DNA of 64,000 bases, from contig NZ_CP075682.1 in the NCBI RefSeq assembly GCF_018603435.1, positions 434,001-498,000 of the forward strand. The letters run 5' to 3'. The translations under genes were made by a program, and so were the position numbers. The notes below the pieces were generated by a model. The model was not told the DNA's origin. It did not search any database and worked only from the letters and a program-made list of their open reading frames with translations. How positions within the stretch are numbered: position 1 is the first letter of the stretch; every line of letters begins with the position of its first letter. Shown in pieces: positions 17,330-27,021 of the stretch. This DNA comes from Chryseobacterium sp. ZHDP1 (GTDB taxonomy: Bacteria > Bacteroidota > Bacteroidia > Flavobacteriales > Weeksellaceae).

Positions 17330-20230
17330 ATGAATGTAAGAATATCTAGAAGTTTAGGCATGGTTGCGGTGCTGTATTTCACTGCAAATTTCAGTGCCCA
17401 AAACACAAAGAACGACACCCTTCCAAAAGAACAGAAAATTGAGGAAGTAGTCATGATTGGTTATGGTACTCAGAAGAAGAGTAACGTTACGGGAGCCATC
17501 TCGAGTATCAAAGCAAGCGACATTGAGGCAATCCCAGCCGGAAAACCGGAGCAGGTTCTACAAGGAAGAGCAGCAGGGGTAAATGTAATTTCTAACTCCG
17601 GTCAACCGGGATCCAGTGCAACAATTAGAGTAAGAGGGGTTACCAGTTATTCCTCTAATAATGATCCGCTTTGGGTTGTCGACGGGATTGTTGTCGACGG
17701 AATCGGATGGCTAAACCAGTCCGACATTGAAAGTATTGAAGTATTGAAAGATGGAGCTTCTTCTGCAATTTACGGAGTTTCTGCTGCAAGAGGGGTAATT
17801 CTGGTTTCTACTAAAAAAGGTAAAAGAGGAAGACTGAATCTTACTTATAATGGTTTCTACGGTATAAGTAACGCTGCAAGAAAATTAGATCTTCTGGACG
17901 CTACACAATATGCTACAATTATTAATGAAGGTTTTGCCAATGACGGAAAACAGGTCAGATTTCAGAATCCTTCGGCATTTGGAAAAGGGACAGACTGGCA
18001 GGATCAGATTTTCAGTACAGGCGAGAGACAAAATCATGAGGTAAGTGTTCAGGGAGGAAACGATAAGTCTTTATTCTACGGATCTTTTGGATATTATGAT
18101 CAGTCTGGTATTGTAATGAGTGATATATCTTACTACAAAAGATTAACAGCCAGAATTAATTCTAGTCATAAAGTTACAGACTGGCTTACTTTAGGACAGA
18201 CATTTGGATATACACATCAGAAAAGCCAGGGGATTAACTCTAATGGTGAGTTCGGCGGGCCTTTAAGTTCAGCAGTAAATCTTGATCCTATTACTCCTGT
18301 TGTTGTTAATAATTTTTCTATGGTAGATCCGGCGATGTATACAAATCCGTACATTGTAAGAGATGAAAACGGTAATCCTTACGGAATTTCACCCTATGTA
18401 AATCAGGAGATGTCTAACCCGAAAGCTTTCAGATACACTCAACTTGGAAACTTTAATTGGTCAGACGATTTTATTGCAAATGTTTATGCTGAAGTTAGAT
18501 TTTTAGATCATTTCACATTTAAATCATCTTTAAACGGTAAAAAAGCTTATTGGGGAAGCCAGAGTTTTACTCCGTTATTCTATTTGAGTCCTACTTACAG
18601 TAATCTGGTAAATAACAGCTTAAGTCGCACTTCACAGAATAAATTTGAATGGAGTTTAGAAAACACATTAAACTATCAAAATAAATTCGGAAAGCATAAT
18701 ATTAATGTTTTATTGGGAACGGGATATTATGATTATAATATTGGAAACGGGCAGACAATTACCCATACAAATCTTCCAATAAGCAGCTATCAGGACGCTT
18801 CATTTAACTTTGCTTTACCTTCAGAAAACAGAACTTCAAATGCATGGGACAATGTAGAATGGAATAAAGCTTCTTATTTTGGACGTCTTATTTATGATTA
18901 TGATAATAGATATTTGTTAACGGGGACATTACGTTATGATGGCTCTTCACTTTTTGGTGGTAATCATCATTGGGGTCTTTTCCCGTCTTTCTCTTTAGGA
19001 TGGAATGTTAATAATGAAAGTTTTTGGCCTCAGAATAATGTTATTAACAGCTTGAAGTTTCGTGGAGGGTTTGGTACTTTAGGAAATGATGGAATTCCGC
19101 CATTTATGTTTTCAAGCTTCTTAGTATCAGGATTTAATTATACTAATGGAAATAATACAGTATTGACAGGATATGCTCCTGGAGGATTAGCAAATGAAAA
19201 CTTGAAGTGGGAAACCACAAGACAAGTAAACGTTGCTGCTGATTTTAAAATATTTAATAACTTTAATTTATCCGTAGATTTTTATAAGAAAAAGACAGTT
19301 GATATATTACGTCCAATTCATATACCCGGTTACGTAGGTGTTTCAGGATCATATATAGCAAATGTTGGTGACATGGAAAACAGAGGAGTGGAAGTAGAAC
19401 TAGGATATAAGAAAAACTGGAATGATTTTACATTTTCATTAAATACAAACTTTGCATATAATGAAAATGAAGTTCTTACATTAGAAGCAGGAACTAAATA
19501 TCTAGACGAAAGCGGCTTCCAATCGATGGGTCCTGTACAAAGAACAATTGTAGGTAAACCTTATAAATCTTTCTACGGTTTCCAAACCTTGGGAGTATTT
19601 CAAAATCAGGCGCAGATTAACTCCTATGTAAATTCAAACGGACAAATGCTTCAGGCGAATGCAAAACCGGGAGATTTTATCTGGCAGGATGCTAATGGAG
19701 ACGGGGTAATTGATGATAATGATAAGGTGTATTTAGGAAGCTCAATACCTAAATTTAATTTTGGAGCTACATTGAATCTTAGCTATAAAAATTGGGATTT
19801 AATGGTATTTGGACAGGGAGCTGCAGGACATAAAATATTTCAGGGACTAAGAAGACTTGATATGCTGGATGCCAATTATCAGACAAAAATTTTAGACAGA
19901 TGGACAGGTGAAGGATCTACAAACGTAAATCCAAGAGTTACAAGAGATGATCCTAACAAAAACTATTCAAGAATGTCTAACTGGTATCTACAGAAAGGAG
20001 ATTACTTCCGTATTAAGCTTGTACAGGTGGGATATACCTTGCCTACAGATTTAACTCAAAAATTTGGAGTTAGTAAACTAAGACTTTATGTAACAGGTGA
20101 AAATCTTTTCACTTTTACAAAATATACAGGGTATGATCCAGAGATCGCAGCAGGAGATTCTTTCGGAATTGACAGAGCATTTTATCCGCAGGCAAGAACA
20201 TTTATGTTTGGTGCTAATGTAACTTTCTAA
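17330..20230 (+). CDS. SusC/RagA-type TonB-dependent outer membrane transporter
   Basis: A 966-residue outer-membrane beta-barrel importing oligosaccharides with its SusD partner. After the signal peptide (to about residue 24) comes directly the TonB box region KIEEVVMIGYGTQKK and the plug (AAGVNVISNSGQPG, VRGVTSYSSNNDPLWVVDG). The carboxypeptidase-like regulatory domain that usually precedes the plug is absent, so this is a short-form SusC. The C-terminus ends in an aromatic strand (MFGANVTF) typical of barrel proteins. It is the first gene of the beta-glucan operon; susD follows after 10 bases. Confidence 0.95.
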   Translation: MNVRISRSLGMVAVLYFTANFSAQNTKNDTLPKEQKIEEVVMIGYGTQKKSNVTGAISSIKASDIEAIPAGKPEQVLQGRAAGVNVISNSGQPGSSATIRVRGVTSYSSNNDPLWVVDGIVVDGIGWLNQSDIESIEVLKDGASSAIYGVSAARGVILVSTKKGKRGRLNLTYNGFYGISNAARKLDLLDATQYATIINEGFANDGKQVRFQNPSAFGKGTDWQDQIFSTGERQNHEVSVQGGNDKSLFYGSFGYYDQSGIVMSDISYYKRLTARINSSHKVTDWLTLGQTFGYTHQKSQGINSNGEFGGPLSSAVNLDPITPVVVNNFSMVDPAMYTNPYIVRDENGNPYGISPYVNQEMSNPKAFRYTQLGNFNWSDDFIANVYAEVRFLDHFTFKSSLNGKKAYWGSQSFTPLFYLSPTYSNLVNNSLSRTSQNKFEWSLENTLNYQNKFGKHNINVLLGTGYYDYNIGNGQTITHTNLPISSYQDASFNFALPSENRTSNAWDNVEWNKASYFGRLIYDYDNRYLLTGTLRYDGSSLFGGNHHWGLFPSFSLGWNVNNESFWPQNNVINSLKFRGGFGTLGNDGIPPFMFSSFLVSGFNYTNGNNTVLTGYAPGGLANENLKWETTRQVNVAADFKIFNNFNLSVDFYKKKTVDILRPIHIPGYVGVSGSYIANVGDMENRGVEVELGYKKNWNDFTFSLNTNFAYNENEVLTLEAGTKYLDESGFQSMGPVQRTIVGKPYKSFYGFQTLGVFQNQAQINSYVNSNGQMLQANAKPGDFIWQDANGDGVIDDNDKVYLGSSIPKFNFGATLNLSYKNWDLMVFGQGAAGHKIFQGLRRLDMLDANYQTKILDRWTGEGSTNVNPRVTRDDPNKNYSRMSNWYLQKGDYFRIKLVQVGYTLPTDLTQKFGVSKLRLYVTGENLFTFTKYTGYDPEIAAGDSFGIDRAFYPQARTFMFGANVTF

Positions 20231-20240
20231 AAAAAATATA

Positions 20241-21785
20241 ATGAAAAATAAATTCTTAAAAATAACTGTTGCGGCTTCTTTACTTTTAAGTTTGTCTGCA
20301 ATGAATATATCTTGTACGGATGCTGATCTTGAAGAAAAGACAAATCCGGGTACATTTTTATCTGAAAACTTTTTCAGAAATGAGCAGGAATGTTTTTTCG
20401 CCCTTGTAGGTACGTATGATCCTTTGCGCAAATATGCAGGAGGTTTTGAAAATCTGGTAACTTTCTATAACGCAGCTTCTGATGATTTTTACGCAGGAGG
20501 AGGGAGTGCAACAGACGGAGCCGGAATTCAGGGGGCATCAAATTTTCAGATTAATCCGAATACAATGCCTGCAAGTTATTGGAGTGATTACTATCAGGGA
20601 ATTGCAAGAGCAAATACACTGATTCTGAGAGCTCCGAATGCAGTAATGAATGAGACTACAAAGAGCAGATTTATTGCAGAAGCAAAAGCTCTTCGTGCGT
20701 TATACTATTTTGATCTGGTACGTATTTTCAGAAATATACCTTTAATTCTAAAACCATTTACAGCATCAGATGATCTTTTCAATGTTCCGCAGGTAGCTCC
20801 GTCTGCCGTTTATGCTCAAATAGAAACAGATTTGCTTGAAGCAATTCCAAATCTGCCAATGACGGTTTCAGGAGATCAGAAAGGACGTTTAACTCAAGGT
20901 GCTGCAAAAGCATTATTGGGTAAGGTTTATCTTTACGAAAATAAAAAAAATGAAGCAGCAGCACAGTTTGCTGATGTTAACGGAACACCAGGCGGAACCA
21001 GCCAGTACGGATATAAATTAGTAGCGAATTATGCGGATCTATTTAAGTCTGCGCCGATAACTGAAGCTAATGATCCTTATAAATTCAGTACAGAATCCAT
21101 CATCGAAGTAATGCATACCAATAAAGCAAATTCAGATTGGAGTTTTTGGGGGCAGGGAAAAGATGAAGGAAACTCTATTTGCATTATGACAGCACCGAGA
21201 TCTTATAACAAAAAGTCGGCGGATGCTCCTGATATTGTTTCTGGATGGGCATTCAATGTCATAACAACAGATCTTTACAACTTTATGCAGACAGATCCTA
21301 GAAGAGATGCTACAATACTGAATATGAACTTGCTGAAGCAACAGAGTAAAGCTGATTATTCTCCTGCATATATGGATACAGGATATTTCTTTAATAAGTT
21401 TATGCCTACAAAAGATAAAGTTACAAATCTACCGGGTGCTTCAGAATTAAATTACAGACAGAATTATATTCTAATAAGACTTGCAGATACCTATCTAATG
21501 GAAGCAGAAGCACTTAACGGTACAGGTTCAAGAGCTCAGGCTTTACTGGATGCTGTAAGAGCAAGAGTTGGGTTAGCTCCGGTACCAGTGAGTTTACAGG
21601 CTATTAAAGATGAAAGGAGAAGGGAATTAGCAGGAGAAGGACATCGGTTTTTTGATCTTGTAAGATGGGGAGAAGCTTCTACAAAATTGGCTTCCAAAGG
21701 TTTTGTTGCAGGTAAAAACGAAATCATGCCTATACCTCTTACAGAGCTTACAGGAACTATTTTGAAACAAAATCCTGGATATTAA
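20241..21785 (+). CDS. SusD/RagB-family glycan-binding lipoprotein
   Basis: A 514-residue surface lipoprotein with lipobox MNISC near residue 29. The SusD core is visible: NEQECFFALVGTYDPL, then ARANTLILRAPNAV, AEAKALRALYYFDLVRIF near residue 150, and the C-terminal RQNYILIRLADTYLMEAEALN and RRRELAGEGHRFFDLVRWG signatures. It caps the SusC barrel and captures glycan. The gene is 10 bases after susC and 18 before the next lipoprotein, one operon. Its substrate is inferred from the downstream glycosidases as beta-glucan. Confidence 0.95.
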   Translation: MKNKFLKITVAASLLLSLSAMNISCTDADLEEKTNPGTFLSENFFRNEQECFFALVGTYDPLRKYAGGFENLVTFYNAASDDFYAGGGSATDGAGIQGASNFQINPNTMPASYWSDYYQGIARANTLILRAPNAVMNETTKSRFIAEAKALRALYYFDLVRIFRNIPLILKPFTASDDLFNVPQVAPSAVYAQIETDLLEAIPNLPMTVSGDQKGRLTQGAAKALLGKVYLYENKKNEAAAQFADVNGTPGGTSQYGYKLVANYADLFKSAPITEANDPYKFSTESIIEVMHTNKANSDWSFWGQGKDEGNSICIMTAPRSYNKKSADAPDIVSGWAFNVITTDLYNFMQTDPRRDATILNMNLLKQQSKADYSPAYMDTGYFFNKFMPTKDKVTNLPGASELNYRQNYILIRLADTYLMEAEALNGTGSRAQALLDAVRARVGLAPVPVSLQAIKDERRRELAGEGHRFFDLVRWGEASTKLASKGFVAGKNEIMPIPLTELTGTILKQNPGY

Positions 21786-21803
21786 TTAAATACAATTAAA
21801 AAC

Positions 21804-22658
21804 ATGATAACTAAATATATAAATAAAAGTATTTTATTGGCATCATCAGTTTTTTTCTTGGCAAACTGTACGCCAGATAGTGTTGATGGTGATGGAAATG
21901 GTATTTCTCAGGGAGCTTTAGACGCTTCTTTTAAAGTAACCAAAACATCGGAGAATCACTATTTACTGAAAAGAAATTACAATAATTATATTAATTCAAG
22001 CTGGAATATAGATGATGACGGCTATAATAATGGCAAAGGTGAACAGAATCTTTTCCTTCCGGATGCGGGAACTTATGTGATTCAGCATCAGGCGGTAGGT
22101 ATTGGTGGAGTTGTCGGAGGAACTGCCAGTGAAACAATTGTTGTCCCTACTTCAGATCCGATTTCCGGAAATATGATTCAGGGAGGAAGATTCGATACAC
22201 CTGATGAAGTTGCAAAATGGTCTGTTCACAAAATCAGCGCTTCAGGGGCTCAATGGGTTTTTGCTAACGGTAAAGCCACCATTGTTGCAAGTGGAAGCAG
22301 TCAGCAGGGTATTTATCAGGCTGTAAATGTTGTGGCAGGACAGAAATATTCCATCGATATGGTAGCTTCCTCTGATACACCTTTAGTGAATACATGGTTC
22401 GAGGTTTATGTTCTAAATACGGCTCCGGTGACGGGACAGGATGTAGGGGGAACAGTTTACAGAAACATCAACACTTGGGATGGTTGTGGAACAAGCAAAT
22501 TCAAAGGAAAAGTTTCGTCTGTCGGATGCAACGGATCGAAGAATGGCGGAATTTATACAGCTACAACAACAGGAACCGTTTATTTGGAAATTAAATGTGG
22601 AGGAGGCACTGTAAATAGCCTTAGTATTGATAAAGTTGAATTCCGTAGAACTCAATAA
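21804..22658 (+). CDS. Surface glycan-binding lipoprotein (SusE-like position)
   Basis: A 284-residue lipoprotein with signal and lipobox (FFLANC, Cys near residue 22) followed by acidic PDSVDGDGNG, a pattern of surface export in this phylum. Residues 30-115 look like a PKD/Ig-like domain (YVIQHQAVGIGG). Residues 125-284 form a beta-rich carbohydrate-binding-like module (GGRFDTPDEVAKWSV, GIYQAVNVVAGQKYSIDM, VYLEIKCGGG, ending IDKVEFRRTQ). Sitting right after susD, it very probably binds glucan at the cell surface. It has no catalytic motif that I can see. Confidence 0.75.
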   Translation: MITKYINKSILLASSVFFLANCTPDSVDGDGNGISQGALDASFKVTKTSENHYLLKRNYNNYINSSWNIDDDGYNNGKGEQNLFLPDAGTYVIQHQAVGIGGVVGGTASETIVVPTSDPISGNMIQGGRFDTPDEVAKWSVHKISASGAQWVFANGKATIVASGSSQQGIYQAVNVVAGQKYSIDMVASSDTPLVNTWFEVYVLNTAPVTGQDVGGTVYRNINTWDGCGTSKFKGKVSSVGCNGSKNGGIYTATTTGTVYLEIKCGGGTVNSLSIDKVEFRRTQ

Positions 22659-22679
22659 TCTTCACACAATTAAATTGAT

Positions 22680-24152
22680 ATGAAATCACAATATTCATAT
22701 AGTTTCGTACTTAGAAGTGCTGCACTTTGCGGTGTAGCGCTTCTTTCTTTTTTAAACTGCAGCAGTACCTCTTCGGATTTATCCAATAATACAGATAATT
22801 CCGGAAACAGCGGTAACGGAGGAAATACTTCCGGAGATCCGGTACAGGTGTGGTTAACGAAAGGAGATCAGACAGTGAAACTACAACAGCAGGGAACCTC
22901 TTATTTTTCAGGAGCTTCAGCAGCCGGAACTACCATTGAAGTAGATGGCTCACAAACGTTTCAGACAATAGATGGATTCGGATATACACTTACAGGAGGA
23001 AGCGTACAGGTAATCAATCAGCTGAGTGCGACAAAAAAGCAGGAATTGTTAAATGATCTGTTCAGTGCTTCCGGAATTGGAGTAAGTTATTTAAGAATCA
23101 GTATTGGTGCTTCGGATCTCAACAGCGAAGTTTTTTCGTATGACGATATGCCGACCGGACAGACTGATCCTACATTGGCTCAATTCAGCTTAACCAAAGA
23201 TCAGGCTTTGATCCAGATGCTAAAAGATATTCTGATCATTAATCCGAATATCAAAATTTTAGCAACACCATGGTCGCCACCCGTTTGGATGAAAGACAAC
23301 GGAAATACGATGGGAGGAAGTCTGAAACCAGAATATTATGGGGTTTATGCTCAGTATTTTGTAAAATATATTCAGGCAATGCAGGCACAAGGAATTAAAA
23401 TTGATGCCATCACACCACAAAACGAACCTTTACATCCGGGAAATAATCCAAGCATGTATATGTCGGCAGGAGATCAGGCAGCTTTTATTAAAAATAATTT
23501 AGGTCCTGCTTTTCAGACTGCAAATATTAATACAAAGATCATTGCTTATGATCACAATTGCGACAATCCGACATATCCTTTAGCTGTTTTAAATGATACA
23601 GCGGCAAATCCTTATGTAGACGGATCGGCTTTCCATTTGTATGCAGGAGATATTTCAGCTTTGGGAACAGTACATAATCTATTCCCCAATAAAAACGTCT
23701 ATTTTACAGAACAGTGGACGAGTTCTACCGGTGCTTTTTCAGGAGATCTGGACTGGCACATGAAAAACGTTATCATAGGTTCCATGAGAAACTGGAGCAA
23801 AAATGCTTTGGAATGGAATGTAGCCAATGATGCTTCATTCGGACCTCACACTCCGGGAGGATGTACCCAATGTAAAGGAGCAATTACGATAAACGGAAGT
23901 GCAGGCTACGAAAAAAATGTAGCATACTACATTATTGCGCACGCTTCAAAATTTGTTCCGGCAAACTCTCAGAGAATTGCTTCTACACAGTCAGATAACC
24001 TTTCCACGGTAGCTTTTAAAACTCCGGCAGGAAAGACAGTCTTAATTGTGCAGAACAGCAATTCATCAGATAAGGCATTTAACATAAAATATAATCAGAA
24101 AACAGCTTCGGTAAGTATGCCGGGAATTTCAACAGCAACTTATATTTTTTAA
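22680..24152 (+). CDS. GH30 family beta-glucanase/glucosylceramidase-like lipoprotein
   Basis: A 490-residue lipoprotein (LNC, Cys27) with a Ser/Asn/Gly-rich linker to about residue 55. The glycoside hydrolase family 30 barrel shows QTIDGFGYTLTGGS near 95, TPWSPPVWMKDN near 196, the acid/base Glu249 in TPQNEP, and the nucleophile Glu344 in YFTEQW. GH30 enzymes of such loci cut beta-1,6-glucan or glucosides. The lipid anchor points to the outer membrane surface, where it would make fragments for SusCD. It is the fourth gene of the operon. Confidence 0.92.
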   Translation: MKSQYSYSFVLRSAALCGVALLSFLNCSSTSSDLSNNTDNSGNSGNGGNTSGDPVQVWLTKGDQTVKLQQQGTSYFSGASAAGTTIEVDGSQTFQTIDGFGYTLTGGSVQVINQLSATKKQELLNDLFSASGIGVSYLRISIGASDLNSEVFSYDDMPTGQTDPTLAQFSLTKDQALIQMLKDILIINPNIKILATPWSPPVWMKDNGNTMGGSLKPEYYGVYAQYFVKYIQAMQAQGIKIDAITPQNEPLHPGNNPSMYMSAGDQAAFIKNNLGPAFQTANINTKIIAYDHNCDNPTYPLAVLNDTAANPYVDGSAFHLYAGDISALGTVHNLFPNKNVYFTEQWTSSTGAFSGDLDWHMKNVIIGSMRNWSKNALEWNVANDASFGPHTPGGCTQCKGAITINGSAGYEKNVAYYIIAHASKFVPANSQRIASTQSDNLSTVAFKTPAGKTVLIVQNSNSSDKAFNIKYNQKTASVSMPGISTATYIF

Positions 24153-24275
24153 GACAAATATTTCTGTCGAAAATTGCTAATCATTAAAAACTTTTTGTTC
24201 TTTGTTAAGTAAAAATTTATCATGAACTTCAGGTTAAAATCATACAAAAGGACAGATAATTAAAATTAGATTAAA

Positions 24276-26498
24276 ATGAAGAGAGTTTATTTCTTATTGA
24301 CAGTTACAGCATTTGGAATCAATGTATTCGCACAAAAGACAATTGATCAGAAAGTTTCAGAACTTTTGTCGAAAATGACGTTAGAAGAAAAAGTAGGACA
24401 GCTTGTTCAGTATTCAGGATTTGAATATGCAACAGGTCCGCAAAATTCCAATTCTGCAAGTGTTCTAAATGAAATAAAACAGGGAAAAGTAGGCTCAATG
24501 CTTAATGTGGCAGGAGCAGAAGAAACCAGAAAATTTCAGGAATTAGCTTTAAAATCGAGATTGAGAATTCCTTTATTATTCGGACAGGATGTCATTCACG
24601 GATACCGAACAACATTTCCCGTGAATTTAGGTCAGGCAGCGAGCTGGGATTTGAAGTTAATCGAAAAGTCCGAAAGAATCGCAGCAACAGAAGCTTCAGC
24701 TTACGGAATTCATTGGACATTTGCACCGATGGTTGATATTGCGAGAGATCCGAGATGGGGAAGAGTAATGGAAGGTTCTGGAGAAGATACTTATTTGGGA
24801 ACCCAGATCGGTCTTGCCAGAATTCGTGGTTTTCAGGGAAAAGGTCTTGGAAATCTGGATGCGATTATGGCTTGTGCAAAACATTTCGCAGCGTACGGAG
24901 CAGCGGTAGGCGGAAGAGATTACAACTCTGTTGATATGAGTTTAAGACAATTGAACGAAACCTACCTTCCTCCTTTCAAAGCAGCGGCTGAAGCAGGAGT
25001 GGCGACTTTCATGAACTCTTTTAATGACATCAACGGAATTCCGGCGACGGCAAACAAATACATTTTAAGAGATTTATTAAAAGGGAAGTGGAATTATAAA
25101 GGTTTTGTGGTTTCAGACTGGGGAAGTATTGGCGAAATGGTTCCTCACGGTTACGCAAAAGACAATAAAGAGGCTGCGGAAAAAGCAATAAATGCAGGAA
25201 GCGACATGGATATGGAAAGTCGCGCTTATATGGCAGAACTTCCCAATCTGGTTAAAGAAGGAAAAATAGATCCGAAGCTTATTGATGATGCCGCAAAAAG
25301 AATTTTGGTTAAAAAATTCGAAATGGGATTGTTTGACGATCCTTACCGTTTCAGCAGTGAAAAAAGACAGCAGGAACAGACCAACAATCAGGAAAACAGA
25401 AAATTCGGAAGAGAATTTGGCTCGAAAAGCATTGTTTTGCTTAAAAATGAGAAAAACATTTTACCTCTTTCAAGATCTGTAAAAACGGTTGCTTTAATTG
25501 GACCTTTCGGAAAAGAAACTTCTGCCAATCACGGATTTTGGTCGGTGGCTTTTAAAGATGACAACCAAAGAATTGTAACGCAGTTTGACGGAATTAAAAA
25601 TCAATTAGATAAAAATTCAACATTACTTTATGCAAAAGGAGCAAATGTTGACGATCAGGATAGATCCATGTTTGCTGAAGCGGTGGAAACAGCAAAAAAA
25701 GCAGATGTCGTAATCATGACTTTAGGAGAAGGTCATGCGATGAGCGGTGAAGCAAAAAGCAGAAGCAACATCCATTTTTCCGGCGTTCAGGAAGATCTTC
25801 TGAAAGAAATTGCTAAAACAGGAAAGCCGATTGTTTTGATGATCAACGCGGGAAGGCCTCTTGTCTTTGATTGGGCAGCAGACAATATTCCGGCAATCAT
25901 GTATACTTGGTGGCTGGGAACGGAAGCCGGAAATTCTATTGCCGATGTTCTTTTCGGAACGGTAAATCCGGGCGGAAAACTTCCGATGACGTTCCCTAGA
26001 ACGGAGGGACAAATTCCGGTTTATTATAATCATTACAACACCGGAAGACCTGCAAAAAACAATACCGACAGAAACTACGTTTCCGCATACATTGATCTGG
26101 ATAATGATCCGAAATTTCCGTTTGGCTATGGTTTAAGTTATACTCAGTTTAAATATTCTGATATGAATTTAAGCTCAAATAATCTTAAAGGAAATCAGAC
26201 ATTAAACATCAGTGTTAATGTTACCAACAGTGGAAATTACGATGGGGAAGAAGTGGTGCAGTTGTACATCAGAGATTTGTTCGGAAAAGTGGTAAGACCA
26301 GTAAAGGAACTGAAAGGTTTCCAGAAAGTATTCATTAAAAAAGGAGAAACAAAAACCATTAGTTTCAGCTTAACTCCTGAAAATCTGAAATTTTACGACG
26401 AACAGCTTAATTACGACTGGGAAGGCGGAGAATTCGATATTATGATCGGAACCGATTCTAAAAATGTTCAGACAAAAAGAATTAATTGGTTAAAATAA
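24276..26498 (+). CDS. GH3 family beta-glucosidase (BglX-like)
   Basis: A 740-residue exported enzyme with signal peptide to about residue 20. The GH3 N-terminal barrel has GQDVIHGYRTTFP near 103, ARDPRWGRVMEGSGEDTYL near 156, KHFAAYG near 202, and the nucleophile Asp281 in FVVSDWGS. The second domain includes VIMTLGEGHAMSGEAKSRS near 485, and the tail is a fibronectin III-like domain. It trims beta-linked gluco-oligosaccharides to glucose, probably in the periplasm. It is 123 bases after the GH30 gene and probably in the same unit; a weak hairpin follows at 26521. Confidence 0.94.
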   Translation: MKRVYFLLTVTAFGINVFAQKTIDQKVSELLSKMTLEEKVGQLVQYSGFEYATGPQNSNSASVLNEIKQGKVGSMLNVAGAEETRKFQELALKSRLRIPLLFGQDVIHGYRTTFPVNLGQAASWDLKLIEKSERIAATEASAYGIHWTFAPMVDIARDPRWGRVMEGSGEDTYLGTQIGLARIRGFQGKGLGNLDAIMACAKHFAAYGAAVGGRDYNSVDMSLRQLNETYLPPFKAAAEAGVATFMNSFNDINGIPATANKYILRDLLKGKWNYKGFVVSDWGSIGEMVPHGYAKDNKEAAEKAINAGSDMDMESRAYMAELPNLVKEGKIDPKLIDDAAKRILVKKFEMGLFDDPYRFSSEKRQQEQTNNQENRKFGREFGSKSIVLLKNEKNILPLSRSVKTVALIGPFGKETSANHGFWSVAFKDDNQRIVTQFDGIKNQLDKNSTLLYAKGANVDDQDRSMFAEAVETAKKADVVIMTLGEGHAMSGEAKSRSNIHFSGVQEDLLKEIAKTGKPIVLMINAGRPLVFDWAADNIPAIMYTWWLGTEAGNSIADVLFGTVNPGGKLPMTFPRTEGQIPVYYNHYNTGRPAKNNTDRNYVSAYIDLDNDPKFPFGYGLSYTQFKYSDMNLSSNNLKGNQTLNISVNVTNSGNYDGEEVVQLYIRDLFGKVVRPVKELKGFQKVFIKKGETKTISFSLTPENLKFYDEQLNYDWEGGEFDIMIGTDSKNVQTKRINWLK

Positions 26499-26520
26499 TA
26501 TTACTTTTTTACTTACTAAG

Positions 26521-26541
26521 AGCGGGATAAAACCCGCTTTT
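26521..26541 (+). terminator. Possible terminator after the GH3 gene
   Basis: A 6-bp GC-rich stem (26521-26526 with 26533-26538) lies 22 bases after the stop, with only a short T run. It would divide the glucan locus into two transcription units. Confidence 0.5.
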
Positions 26542-26590
26542 GGCGGTGAAGGCTGAACAGTTTTTAGAAGGGTATCAGTTAAACACAACA

Positions 26591-26795
26591 TTTGTCATTC
26601 AGAAAGAATCTACATAATACTTTAGAGATGCTTCCAGTATGACAAACTTTGAAAATAATTAAATTAACTTTTAAACATATTGTTGTTATTCGGAACATAG
26701 ACAGAAAGTCTACGAATGCAGTTCAGAAGCCGAGTGAAGAATCTAAATGACCAACATTTAAAATAGATTCCTCGTTCCTCAGAATGACAAGTGTT
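26591..26795. repeat. Two GTCATTC-type dispersed repeats
   Basis: The first copy (26591-26646) has ends TTTGTCAT and ATGACAAA around an AGAATCT word. The second (about 26681-26795) is longer and more diverged, containing GTGAAGAATCT and ending in AGAATGACAA. Both belong with the copies at 55262-55341 and 61575-61661. No coding frame crosses them. Confidence 0.75.
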
Positions 26796-26834
26796 GAGAA
26801 TAAATTAAATAATAATTGAATCTTAATCTAGAAT

Positions 26835-26999
26835 TTTTAACGCAAAGATTAAGAAAACGAATTATTGATTTTAAGGAGGCAAAGAAGAATCAGCAAAGCT
26901 GATTTGATGAAGCTAACGTTTATCATAATGCTTCATCAATGATTGGTCGCAATCTTTGCTCACTGAACATTTTGTAATTAATAAATCTTTGCGTTAAAA
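26835..26999. repeat. Branched palindromic element upstream of the GH16 gene
   Basis: The outer arms are a perfect 16-bp inverted repeat (26835-26850 with 26984-26999, TTTTAACGCAAAGATT). Inside lie a 7-bp stem (26879-26885 with 26953-26959), a 6-bp hairpin with AAA loop (26889-26903), and a 10-bp hairpin (26904-26913 with 26930-26939). The whole can fold as a branched structure. It ends 22 bases before the GH16 start. It could be a mobile non-autonomous repeat or a transcribed leader. Confidence 0.7.
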
Positions 27000-27021
27000 T
27001 ATAAACCTAAAACATTAAACT

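Noticed and set aside
22394..22594. Plus-strand frame of 66 codons inside the glycan-binding lipoprotein gene
   Set aside because: Alternative frame of a well-supported gene; cysteine and tryptophan pattern is a by-product.
26835..26999. tRNA or known riboswitch at the branched palindrome
   Set aside because: No T-loop, anticodon arm or recognised riboswitch core; stem lengths do not fit a tRNA.
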